Assembly (NCBI GenBank): GCA_964396655.1
Contig: CAYNFP010000001.1
Location: forward strand, 1 to 64,000
Source: CAYNFP01 sp964396655
GTDB lineage: Bacteria; Bacillota_I; Bacilli_A; RF39; UBA660
Direction: 5' to 3'
DNA: 64,000 nt
The position numbers and the translations under genes were made by a program. Every line of letters starts with the position of its first letter. The first letter of the stretch is position 1. This document shows, piece by piece, positions 35,283-42,395 of the stretch. The notes beneath the pieces were generated by a model. The model made no database searches and had not been told where the DNA came from. It was given only the letters and a program-made list of their open reading frames with translations.

Positions 35283-35981
35283 ATGCTAGTATATGGAAAA
35301 AATGTAGCTAAAGAATTACTAAAAAGTAATGATGAAGTTACTAAAATAATGTTAAGTAATGATTTTAATGATGAAGAAATATTAAAGTTATTAAAAAATA
35401 AATCATTTAATATTATTTATAAAGATAAAAATGAATTAGATAAATTATCTGAAAATAATTCACAAGGAATACTTTTAGAAATAAAAGAAAGATTTTATGT
35501 TGAATTTAAAACTGCTTTAAATGATAATAATGCTAATTTTATAGTTATATTAGATCATATTGAAGATCCTCATAATTTTGGAGCAATTATTAGAACCTGT
35601 GAATGTGCTGGAGTTGATTATATAATAATTCCGAATAAAGGAAATGTAATGGTAAATTCAACTGTAATGAAAACTTCAAGTGGAGCGGTTATAAATTCTA
35701 AAATATGTGTTGTAGCAAATTTAAATAACTCAATTGAGGCATTAAAGAAAAATGGATATTGGATAGTTGGAACTGATTCAAAAGGAGAAGATTATACAAA
35801 AATAAATTATAATGGTAAAGTAGCCTTAGTAATAGGTAGTGAAGGTAAAGGATTAAAAGAAATAGTAAGAAGATCATGTGATTTCATAGCTTCAATTCCT
35901 ATGAAAGGTAAAATTAATAGTTTGAATGCTTCGGTAGCAGCTGGTATAATGATTTACGAAGTATTAAAAACGAGGAAATAG
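35283..35981 (+). CDS. rlmB: SpoU-family 23S rRNA 2'-O-methyltransferase
   Basis: A 232-residue SPOUT methyltransferase with an N-terminal L30e-like substrate domain (YGKNVAKELLKSNDEV) and the three SpoU motifs: ILDHIEDPHNFGAIIRTCECAGVD, LVIGSEGKGL and IPMKGKINSLNASVAAGI. It would methylate G2251-type ribose in 23S rRNA. TAGGAGG upstream. The following gene encodes a SigH-like sigma factor two bases away; rlmB close to sigH is the Bacillus arrangement as well (with yacP between, missing here). Confidence 0.93.
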   Translation: MLVYGKNVAKELLKSNDEVTKIMLSNDFNDEEILKLLKNKSFNIIYKDKNELDKLSENNSQGILLEIKERFYVEFKTALNDNNANFIVILDHIEDPHNFGAIIRTCECAGVDYIIIPNKGNVMVNSTVMKTSSGAVINSKICVVANLNNSIEALKKNGYWIVGTDSKGEDYTKINYNGKVALVIGSEGKGLKEIVRRSCDFIASIPMKGKINSLNASVAAGIMIYEVLKTRK

Positions 35982-35983
35982 TT

Positions 35984-36595
35984 ATGAAATATGAAGAGGG
36001 TAATGATAATGAACTTTTATCTTTGGTTTCAGAATCTAATGAAGAAGCAAAATCAGAATTAATAAAAAAATATACAGGTATTGTATATTCTATTGCAAGA
36101 AAATATATTAATAATGCTAGAAATTTAGGAATAGAAGAAAAAGATTTAGTTCAAGAGGGTTTTATTGGTTTGTCAAAGGCAATTGATACTTATAATATTA
36201 ATAAAAATGTATTATTTTATACATATGCTCCTGTATGCATAGAATCTCATATAATGTCTGCTTTAAAAACAGCAAACAAAAAGAGAAATCAGAGTCTTAA
36301 TAGTTCAGTTTCTTTAGAAGGTTTGACAGAAAATGAAATAGTAAACATTAATGAAATAATTAAAGATGAAACTTCTGATCCTAGTATAAAATTAATAGAT
36401 AAAGAATCTATAGAAGAGATATTATTTATAGCAAAAAATGTATTAACTGAATTTGAATTAAAAGTTTTTAAACTAAAAACAGAGGGTTATGATAATCCGG
36501 AAATATCTAAAATATTAAATAAAGATAAACGTAGTATTGAAAATACTATGTTTAGAGTAAAACAAAAATTAAAAGTTGAATTAAATAAAAAATAG
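35984..36595 (+). CDS. sigH: Sigma-70 family factor, SigH (Spo0H)-like
   Basis: A 203-residue sigma factor with region 2 (KYTGIVYSIARKYI..GIEEKDLVQEGFIGLSKAIDTYN) and region 4 helix-turn-helix (NPEISKILNKDKRSIENTMFRVKQKL). KTANKKRNQSLNSSVSLEG in the middle matches the SigH spacer region. SigH directs transition-phase and early sporulation genes. The rlmB neighbour supports orthology, and the spore genes in this window fit. No anti-sigma factor adjoins. A bidirectional terminator follows. Confidence 0.85.
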   Translation: MKYEEGNDNELLSLVSESNEEAKSELIKKYTGIVYSIARKYINNARNLGIEEKDLVQEGFIGLSKAIDTYNINKNVLFYTYAPVCIESHIMSALKTANKKRNQSLNSSVSLEGLTENEIVNINEIIKDETSDPSIKLIDKESIEEILFIAKNVLTEFELKVFKLKTEGYDNPEISKILNKDKRSIENTMFRVKQKLKVELNKK

Positions 36596-36612
36596 ATTTC
36601 TCTATTTTTTAT
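36587..36612. terminator. Bidirectional terminator between sigH and mscL
   Basis: Perfect AAAAAATAGA/TCTATTTTTT stem with a 4-nt loop. Confidence 0.85.
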
Positions 36613-36979
36613 TTTGTTTAATTAATTCTTTTTTAATATCAGTTAATAACTTTACTTCTTCTGAAGGTTTCTTTTTTTCTTCTGTCTCTTTCTTATTAAA
36701 TAATTTATTAATAGCTTTAACAAATATGAATATACAAAATGCTACTATAAAGAAATTTACAACATTCTGTATAAATGATCCATATCTTATAGTTGCATCT
36801 TCAATATTGATGGTTAAATTTGAAAAATCTAATCCTCCACTTACAACGCCAATTATTGGCATTAAAATATCTTCAACTAAAGAAGTAACTATCTTACCGA
36901 AAGCTGCTCCAATGATGACACCAACAGCTAAATCAACAACATTTCCTCTTGAAATAAACTTTTTAAATTCTTTTAACAA
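36602..36979 (-). CDS. mscL: Large-conductance mechanosensitive channel
   Basis: A 125-residue channel that opens under membrane tension to release osmolytes. It has two helices: the pore helix GNVVDLAVGVIIGAAFGKIVTSLVEDILMP and a second near residues 70-95 (NVVNFFIVAFCIFIFVKAIN), with a charged C-terminal bundle. Length and motifs are canonical. Transcribed alone, with GAGGTG before the start. Confidence 0.95.
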   Translation of the reverse strand: MLKEFKKFISRGNVVDLAVGVIIGAAFGKIVTSLVEDILMPIIGVVSGGLDFSNLTINIEDATIRYGSFIQNVVNFFIVAFCIFIFVKAINKLFNKKETEEKKKPSEEVKLLTDIKKELIKQNKK

Positions 36980-37011
36980 TTTTATTCACCTCAATAATAA
37001 AATATCACAAA

Positions 37012-37050
37012 TTATTAAATAAAAAAAGTATTACTTTTATTTTGATTGTT
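37012..37050. repeat. AT-rich hairpin element upstream of the 37.1 kb gene
   Basis: A stretch of AAATAAAAAAAG, TATTA and CTTTTATTTTGATT closely resembles one at 38066-38109. Each forms an A/T hairpin and ends at a -35-like TTGAnT upstream of a gene of the surface island. Confidence 0.55.
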
Positions 37051-37074
37051 AATCAGTCGATTTTAGACTATAAT
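37046..37074 (+). promoter_or_regulatory. Promoter of the 37.1 kb gene
   Basis: TTGTTA (37046-37051), 17-nt spacer, TATAAT (37069-37074). Confidence 0.6.
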
Positions 37075-37100
37075 TACATTTAGAGTGGAGTTGTTATTTG

Positions 37101-38009
37101 GTGAAGGAAAAAGTCTCTTCAATGATATTATTTGGAGTTATTTTAGGTATAATCGGATTTGTTTCAGTATTTTCCCCAGAACCTAGTTATGATTATAATT
37201 GGGAAAACGATCCGATAGGGGGCACTATAGAGGAATCACTCTTGGCTGGGTTAGAAGGATTTGCAGCTGGCGCTATATTAGGCGCGATATTTGGCGGGGT
37301 TTCAAGTGGTGGAAAAGTAGATAAGTATAAAATAAGAAATATGGTCTGTCAAAAAACAATCAAATCAAGAAAAAATTCAGAAAAAGAAAATGTGCAATTA
37401 GAATATGAACAATTAGTAAATAAAATTAATTCTATTGGAATAAGTGAAAAAAGGCAAGAATTATTAAGCATTATAAAGAATCTTGATATAAATAATATAG
37501 GAGAATCAAAAAAGTTAATCAATAATGTAGAAAGTTATTACTATAGTTATATTAACAATGTAACTAAGATAGAAAAAATAACAAATAAGCATGTACATTC
37601 TAAATTCTTACATGAATATGCAAGTGTGAAAGTAAGTCTTGTATCAAAACAAGAAAAAATATTGAAACAAGTTGATGAATATCTAAGTTTTGAGTTTGAT
37701 AAAGAGAAATTATTAAAATTACCAATTATCAAAAGTGGTAATGATAGAACACAAAAACTATATACTATATACAAAAGGAAAGATTTTCTAAAATATATTT
37801 ATGATAATTATGACAATTTAATAGAATATAATGGAATAATAGCCAACATTGAAAAATACTACAAGGAATATAATTATAGCAAATCTATGTTTGCGGTTGT
37901 ATACGTTGATGATAAAATAGTTGTAGTAGAGAAATCTAATGGTCTTAAAGAAACATATAAGAATAATGGTGTTAAATATGAGATTGGTAAATATTATTCA
38001 TTTAAATAA
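37101..38009 (+). CDS. Membrane protein with glycine-zipper-like N-terminus, unknown
   Basis: A 302-residue protein. Two hydrophobic segments lie near residues 7-25 and 48-66; the second, GLEGFAAGAILGAIFGGVSSGG, is a glycine-zipper-like helix. The remainder is a charged helical domain with paired Tyr/Asn/Lys stretches and a final small beta region (FAVVYVDDKIVVVEKSNG). No family recognised. GTG 37101 is chosen because GAGTGGAG ends about ten bases upstream; TTG 37098 is an alternative. First gene of the surface island. Confidence 0.5.
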   Translation: MKEKVSSMILFGVILGIIGFVSVFSPEPSYDYNWENDPIGGTIEESLLAGLEGFAAGAILGAIFGGVSSGGKVDKYKIRNMVCQKTIKSRKNSEKENVQLEYEQLVNKINSIGISEKRQELLSIIKNLDINNIGESKKLINNVESYYYSYINNVTKIEKITNKHVHSKFLHEYASVKVSLVSKQEKILKQVDEYLSFEFDKEKLLKLPIIKSGNDRTQKLYTIYKRKDFLKYIYDNYDNLIEYNGIIANIEKYYKEYNYSKSMFAVVYVDDKIVVVEKSNGLKETYKNNGVKYEIGKYYSFK

Positions 38010-38065
38010 GTTGCTATGCAATTTTATGAAAACGTGATACAATATAATTATTAAGATAGAAGCAT

Positions 38066-38109
38066 GAATTATTAAATAAAATAAAAAAGCATTACTTTTT
38101 ATTTTGACT
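38066..38109. repeat. AT-rich hairpin element upstream of the sortase gene
   Basis: Second copy of the element at 37012: ATTAAATAAAATAAAAAAG, CATTA loop, CTTTTTATTTTGACT. It could terminate the preceding transcript, and its right end supplies the -35 of the sortase promoter. Confidence 0.55.
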
Positions 38110-38132
38110 TTTAAAGAATTAATTGTTAAAAT
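38104..38132 (+). promoter_or_regulatory. Promoter giving a probably leaderless sortase mRNA
   Basis: TTGACT (38104-38109), 17-nt spacer, TAAAAT (38127-38132). The ATG at 38140 lies 7 nt after the -10, where transcription should start, and there is no Shine-Dalgarno sequence. Confidence 0.6.
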
Positions 38133-38139
38133 ATACGTT

Positions 38140-39447
38140 ATGAAAAAAAATGAGAGCAAAAAATTTTTAAGTAATCCTAAAAAACCCTTAATTTATAGTT
38201 TAATAGCTTTAATGGTTGTTGTTTTGGGAAAGTGTGGTATGGATACTATAGAAGAAAATGAAGCTGAAAAAACTAATACAACAATTGTGGCAATAAATAT
38301 ATCAAAAACTCCTAAACCATATGAAACTGAAACTGTAATTACACCAACACCAACTGAAGAAGTGGAACTTGTAGGTGAGCTTTTATATGAAGAAGAAAAT
38401 ACTTTTACTACTATTGCTCAAGGAATGAATGTAAATGATTTTATAACTTTTAATCCAAGAACTATTGGAACAATATCAATTCCTGGAACAAGTATATATT
38501 TTCCTATATGTGATTCTACTTCTGATTCAGAATGGTTAGAAACACTATTTAATGGAAAAGAAAGTGTTTATGGTACTACATTTTTAGACTTTACAAATAA
38601 TAAAGATTTTACAAGCAAAGTTTCTACGTTGTTTGGTCACAATATGAGTGATGGAAAAATGTTTGCAGGACTTAATAAATATATGGATTCTATAAGCTAT
38701 TATGAAAAACATGATTATGCATTTATATCTACAAAAGATTATATTTATGTATATAAATTTGCTTGTGCGGCAAAAATTTTAGAGGCAGATCTTCAAGATT
38801 TAAGAACTTCAGATTTTAGTGGTGATGAAGAATATAAGAAAAACTTAGAATTATTGGAATCCAGAATTAGATCCGAAGATGAAAGCGTAAATTTAATTGA
38901 TGCAGATAAAGTTCTTCAATTGATAACTTGTTGTGGAAGTAAAAAATATAGAACTGGAATATATTTTGCGTATCAATATTCTATACCTAATGTTTTGTCT
39001 CGTAATGAAACTACTGAAGAAATTCAAAATAATATTAGTGAATTAACGAGAAGAAAAAATAATTTTGGGTCTATGAATAAAAATGTTATTTCGTATTCAA
39101 TATCTTCAGATATGAACTATATATATATTGAAACCCTTAATTCAGAAAAATTTATTTGGACTTCAAAAAAGTTAACAACCGAAGAAGAAAAAAAATTTAT
39201 TGAAGCTTATAATATAAATTTAAATGAAAATTACACTTTTATTAGTGGTTATAATTATTTCAATTTAAATAGAACGAATATTAACATTAATATGAATAAT
39301 GGTATAGTAATTTTAATATGTGAAGGTCAGAAGGATCCTACAAAAGAACAAAATATAATATCTAGTTTAAAAACTGTTAAAAGTGGCAATATGTATTTGG
39401 GAATGAATAAAAATAATGATATGAAATTAGTTCGTGATATAAAATAG
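38140..39447 (+). CDS. srtB: Class B sortase with C-terminal extension
   Basis: A 435-residue membrane-anchored transpeptidase. The N-terminal helix is LIYSLIALMVVVLG, then a Thr/Pro linker, then the sortase domain: TIGTISIPGTSIYFPI, VSTLFGHNMSDGKMFAGL (His167), VLQLITCC (Cys264) and YRTG (Arg271), the catalytic triad of class B enzymes. About 150 residues follow the Arg, where SrtB normally ends after about 20; this tail is mostly beta-like and Asn/Thr-rich. The probable substrate is encoded next door. Start 38140 is preferred over TTG 38104, which is the -35. Confidence 0.85.
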   Translation: MKKNESKKFLSNPKKPLIYSLIALMVVVLGKCGMDTIEENEAEKTNTTIVAINISKTPKPYETETVITPTPTEEVELVGELLYEEENTFTTIAQGMNVNDFITFNPRTIGTISIPGTSIYFPICDSTSDSEWLETLFNGKESVYGTTFLDFTNNKDFTSKVSTLFGHNMSDGKMFAGLNKYMDSISYYEKHDYAFISTKDYIYVYKFACAAKILEADLQDLRTSDFSGDEEYKKNLELLESRIRSEDESVNLIDADKVLQLITCCGSKKYRTGIYFAYQYSIPNVLSRNETTEEIQNNISELTRRKNNFGSMNKNVISYSISSDMNYIYIETLNSEKFIWTSKKLTTEEEKKFIEAYNINLNENYTFISGYNYFNLNRTNININMNNGIVILICEGQKDPTKEQNIISSLKTVKSGNMYLGMNKNNDMKLVRDIK

Positions 39448-39465
39448 ACAATATATGCAATTTGT

Positions 39466-39493
39466 TTGACAAGAAAAAAAAATAATATATAAT
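39466..39493 (+). promoter_or_regulatory. Consensus promoter of the sortase substrate gene
   Basis: TTGACA (39466-39471), 16-nt spacer, TATAAT (39488-39493); GGGAGG lies before the ATG. Confidence 0.8.
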
Positions 39494-39532
39494 ATTGATA
39501 TACATATATTATTTATTGGGAGGTAATTAAAT

Positions 39533-40438
39533 ATGACTAAAAAAAGTAAAATTAAAATTCTAAGTGGTTTAACTGCAGCAGCATTAATGTTTAGTATTAA
39601 CCCATCTAGTAGAGCAAATACAAATTCAGAAGGGTATTTTAGAAATATCCCCGGAGTATCAAGTACATTTCTTGGTAGAGAAGCAGATGTAGATAACCCA
39701 TATAAAGCTCCAGCAGGAACAACAGCAGTTGTTTTCAAGCAAGCTAATGGAAATGTTGTTATTTTGACAATGAGTGAATTAACACCAGAACAACAAGTAC
39801 AGTTTGAAGCTGATTTCTTTGCTAACAGAATAGATCCATCTGTAAAAGTGGATGATAACTTTTTCTATATAGTTGGAGAAGGAACATTTGATTTAAAAGC
39901 TTTAACTGGAGATAAGGCGTGGGGTACAGAATATAAAGTTGAAGTTATTGATGGAATAATTACAATAACTTATCAAGATGGTAAAATATCACATTTTAAA
40001 CCTTGTACAGGAGGTCCAACACCAACATTACCGGTTGTGACACCAACACCGCCGGCTCAAGATACACCAACACCGCCAGCACAAGATACGCCAACACCGC
40101 CGGCTCAAGATACACCAACACCGCCAGCACAAGATACGCCAACACCGCCGGCTCAAGATACACCAACACCGCCAGCACAAGATACACCAACACCGCCAGC
40201 ACAAGATACGCCAACACCGCCAGCACAAGATACACCAACACCAGTTGTAGTAAATACACCTGGACCAACAGTTCCACCAACTTCACCTAAAACCGGAAAT
40301 GAAACACCAATTAATGTATTTACTTACATTGCATTTGGTGCTGCTATTACTCCACTTTTAGCTTCAATTATTCTAGAATTAAAACGTAGAGAATATGGAA
40401 TTATTGATTTAGATGATTATAAAAGGGTGTTAAAATAA
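39533..40438 (+). CDS. Repeat-containing cell-wall surface protein with SPKTG sorting signal
   Basis: A 301-residue exported protein: signal peptide (MTKKSKIKILSGLTAAALMF, cleavage about residue 29), a globular domain (about 30-160), eight PPAQDTPT repeats (residues about 173-236), and a C-terminal sorting signal SPKTG followed by a hydrophobic helix and a positively charged tail (KRRE). SPKTG matches the (S/N/P)PxTG motif used by Clostridioides difficile SrtB, so the upstream class B sortase is its likely partner. The proline-rich repeats may span the wall. Confidence 0.85.
   Translation: MTKKSKIKILSGLTAAALMFSINPSSRANTNSEGYFRNIPGVSSTFLGREADVDNPYKAPAGTTAVVFKQANGNVVILTMSELTPEQQVQFEADFFANRIDPSVKVDDNFFYIVGEGTFDLKALTGDKAWGTEYKVEVIDGIITITYQDGKISHFKPCTGGPTPTLPVVTPTPPAQDTPTPPAQDTPTPPAQDTPTPPAQDTPTPPAQDTPTPPAQDTPTPPAQDTPTPPAQDTPTPVVVNTPGPTVPPTSPKTGNETPINVFTYIAFGAAITPLLASIILELKRREYGIIDLDDYKRVLK
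40049..40240 (+). repeat. Eight tandem 24-bp repeats encoding PPAQDTPT
   Basis: Eight in-frame copies of 24 bp. Units differ by synonymous changes (CCGGCT vs CCAGCA, ACA vs ACG) in the order A B A B A B B B, so the first six form three 48-bp duplications. Clearly more GC-rich than the surroundings, and prone to copy-number change. Confidence 0.97.
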
Positions 40439-40452
40439 TATTAAAAAATAAT

Positions 40453-40483
40453 AAGTTAAAGATTATATCTTTAACTTTTTTTT
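40453..40483 (+). terminator. Terminator of the sortase substrate gene
   Basis: Perfect AAGTTAAAGA/TCTTTAACTT stem, TTATA loop and T-run. Confidence 0.9.
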
Positions 40484-40555
40484 ATATAAAAAAATTATAT
40501 AGTTGAGTTAATTTAAAAAATTTTATATAATGTATATTGAAAGTAGAGAATAAAT

Positions 40556-41491
40556 ATGGTTGTTAAAAAATTAAATAAAGTTAAATTAATAGGAGTTATT
40601 GCAAGTGTTTTTGTAATAATAGCTTTTATTATAATTTTTTCGATGATAAAGAAAAAACATGACTCAATAGAATATAAATTAGAAGTAAAAGGATATTCTG
40701 AAACAGAAGTTAGTTATATAAAGTCTAATTTTAATAGTTCTCAAGTTTCTCATATATTATCAATTGATTATTCAAAAAGTATAATTTCTTTATCAAAAGA
40801 AAAATATTTTAGATTTGATAAATTAGATAAGTATTTAGAATATGCTAGTAAAAATTCAGCCTTAACTAATAGTGAAGTTATAATTAAAATAAACACTCAT
40901 AGAGATATAGATTTTTATGAAGAAATATTAGAAACAGATACAGGTAAAAAAGAATTAATGTTAGTTAATAAATATTATAAATTAAGTGAAACATATGAAC
41001 CAACAGATTTAGTAGAAATTTCTAGTAGATATGCTTATAGTGGAAAGTTTATAAGTGAGTCAATACTTGAAAATGTTCAAAATTTAATAGATAGCGCTAA
41101 AGAAAGTGGTTATAAACTAGTAGTAACTCAAGGCTATAGAAGTTATGAAGATCAAAATACAGCGTATGAAAGTTATAAAAGTAGTAATGGGGAATCCGCT
41201 GCTGATACTTTTGTATCTAGACCTGGACATTCTGATTATCAAACAGGGTTATCATTAGATATAGAGCCATATAATAAAGTTATTGAAACTCCAGATGAAA
41301 ATGAAGAACATATTTGGTTAATGTCAAATGCTCATAATTATGGATTTATATTAAGATATCCTAAAGATAAATCGGATATTACTGGATTTAATTATTACCC
41401 TTGGAGACTTAGATATGTAGGAGTAGAAGCCGCAACTGATATACATAGTAATAATATTACTTTAGAAGAATATTACGGATATAAATTTTAA
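40556..41491 (+). CDS. VanY-like (M15B) D,D-carboxypeptidase homologue, probably inactive
   Basis: A 311-residue membrane-anchored protein (helix about residues 13-33) with a LysM-less N-terminal region and a VanY-type C-terminal domain (LVVTQGYRSYEDQ, FILRYP, RYVGVEAA). The zinc and catalytic sites are altered: the SxHxxGxAxD motif reads SDYQTGLSLD (His to Tyr228, Asp235 kept) and EPWH reads YPWR (Glu to Tyr281, His to Arg284). The paralogue at 62.5 kb keeps all of these. Probably a peptidoglycan-binding pseudoenzyme. It follows the sortase substrate gene after a terminator. Confidence 0.85.
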   Translation: MVVKKLNKVKLIGVIASVFVIIAFIIIFSMIKKKHDSIEYKLEVKGYSETEVSYIKSNFNSSQVSHILSIDYSKSIISLSKEKYFRFDKLDKYLEYASKNSALTNSEVIIKINTHRDIDFYEEILETDTGKKELMLVNKYYKLSETYEPTDLVEISSRYAYSGKFISESILENVQNLIDSAKESGYKLVVTQGYRSYEDQNTAYESYKSSNGESAADTFVSRPGHSDYQTGLSLDIEPYNKVIETPDENEEHIWLMSNAHNYGFILRYPKDKSDITGFNYYPWRLRYVGVEAATDIHSNNITLEEYYGYKF

Positions 41492-41498
41492 TAAATAG

Positions 41499-41527
41499 TT
41501 GACAACTTTACTTGTATTTGTTAAAAT
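41499..41527 (+). promoter_or_regulatory. tRNA-Ala promoter
   Basis: TTGACA (41499-41504), 17-nt spacer, TAAAAT (41522-41527). Confidence 0.75.
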
Positions 41528-41561
41528 TACAATGCTTGATTATTATCAAGTGCCTACCTTT

Positions 41562-41638
41562 GGGGAATTAGCTCAGTTGGCTAGAGCATCTGCCTTGCAC
41601 GCAGAGGGTCGCGGGTTCAAGTCCCACATTCTCCACCA
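41562..41638 (+). tRNA. tRNA-Ala (anticodon TGC)
   Basis: Full cloverleaf with encoded CCA: acceptor GGGGAAT/ATTCTCC (one G-U), D-loop AGCTCAGTTGGCTAGAGC, anticodon loop CTTGCAC on a TCTGC/GCAGA stem, T-loop TTCAAGT. The T-stem GCGGG/CCCAC has one C-A mismatch. Monocistronic: its own promoter and terminator; the only tRNA in the window. Confidence 0.97.
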
Positions 41639-41650
41639 AATAAGGCTTAT

Positions 41651-41677
41651 AAGTGTCTGTAAATAGACACTTTTTTA
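41651..41677 (+). terminator. tRNA-Ala terminator
   Basis: Perfect AAGTGTCT/AGACACTT stem, GTAAAT loop, T-run. Confidence 0.9.
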
Positions 41678-41791
41678 TTTTGTACTACTAAAATACTATC
41701 AATGGTGTTAAAGAAACAGTTTGAGATATTAAAAATAAATTATTAAATTTAAAAAACATAGTTTAACATAAGCTTTGTTTTTTTAATTTTT

Positions 41792-41800
41792 CATAAAATA
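41792..41800 (+). promoter_or_regulatory. CATAAAATA -10-like element upstream of the collagen-like gene
   Basis: Third copy of the motif found before the CotD- and YjcZ-like genes. Here AC is not present 16 nt upstream, so the -35 is unconvincing. The overlapping TATAATG could instead serve a housekeeping sigma factor. Confidence 0.35.
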
Positions 41801-41833
41801 TAATGTGATAAATAAAAGAGGTGAAATAAATAA

Positions 41834-42346
41834 ATGAAATGTAATGAAAATTTTAAAATATGTCCTCCAGTGTTTACTTGCTTTGGTCCAACAGGTCCAA
41901 CGGGTCCGACAGGCCCAACCGGTCCAACTGGTCCGACAGGAACCACCGAATCTTTTGGGTATGTTTATACATTGGCAACTGAAGAAACTTCTTCAATTGC
42001 AGCTGGAGATAGTATTCCTTTTAGTAATAATGGACCATTATTTAATATAACTCATTCAGTAGGTTCTGATGAAATAGTCGTTGAAAATACAGGTACATAT
42101 TCTATAGAATACATAGTAAACGCAACTGGAGGTCCAAATGCTATTATTGCTTTATCTGTAAATGATATAGTTGATACTTCCCCAAGAATAGAAGTTTTAA
42201 CGGCAAATACTCATGTTGCGGGAACTGCTATATTAGAATTAACTGCAGGTGATATTATTAGAGTTGTTAATGATTCGGATTTTACTTTAACTATTGATGA
42301 ATCTCCTATTGTTGGAGCTCAATTTAATATAATTCAAATAGCGTAA
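41834..42346 (+). CDS. BclA-like collagen-repeat spore surface protein
   Basis: A 170-residue protein with a Cys-containing N-terminal leader (CNENFKICPPVFTCF), six GPT triplets and one GTT (residues about 18-36), and a C-terminal ~130-residue beta-rich domain (GTYSIEYIVNATGG, AGTAILELTAGDIIRVVN, GAQFNIIQI) resembling the BclA/C1q-like trimeric tip. Bacillus BclA forms the exosporium nap and is O-glycosylated on the Thr of GPT. The collagen part is unusually short. A glycosyltransferase gene follows, behind a terminator. Confidence 0.75.
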   Translation: MKCNENFKICPPVFTCFGPTGPTGPTGPTGPTGPTGTTESFGYVYTLATEETSSIAAGDSIPFSNNGPLFNITHSVGSDEIVVENTGTYSIEYIVNATGGPNAIIALSVNDIVDTSPRIEVLTANTHVAGTAILELTAGDIIRVVNDSDFTLTIDESPIVGAQFNIIQIA

Positions 42347-42349
42347 AAG

Positions 42350-42374
42350 AAGTTGGAAAAAATCCAACTTTTTT
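42350..42374 (+). terminator. Terminator of the collagen-like gene
   Basis: AAGTTGG/CCAACTT stem, A-rich loop, T-run. Confidence 0.85.
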
Positions 42375-42395
42375 AAAATAAATAAGGAGAGAAAA

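Noticed and set aside
36726..37022. Plus-strand frame opposite mscL
   Set aside because: Lies entirely opposite mscL, which is intact and well conserved.
40049..40240. CRISPR-like array
   Set aside because: Units are contiguous, in frame and without spacers; the array encodes a protein repeat.
39996..40290. Overlapping open frames through the repeat array on both strands
   Set aside because: Long frames arise because 24-bp repeats without stops are open in every frame; no ribosome site, and the true frame has signal peptide and sorting signal.
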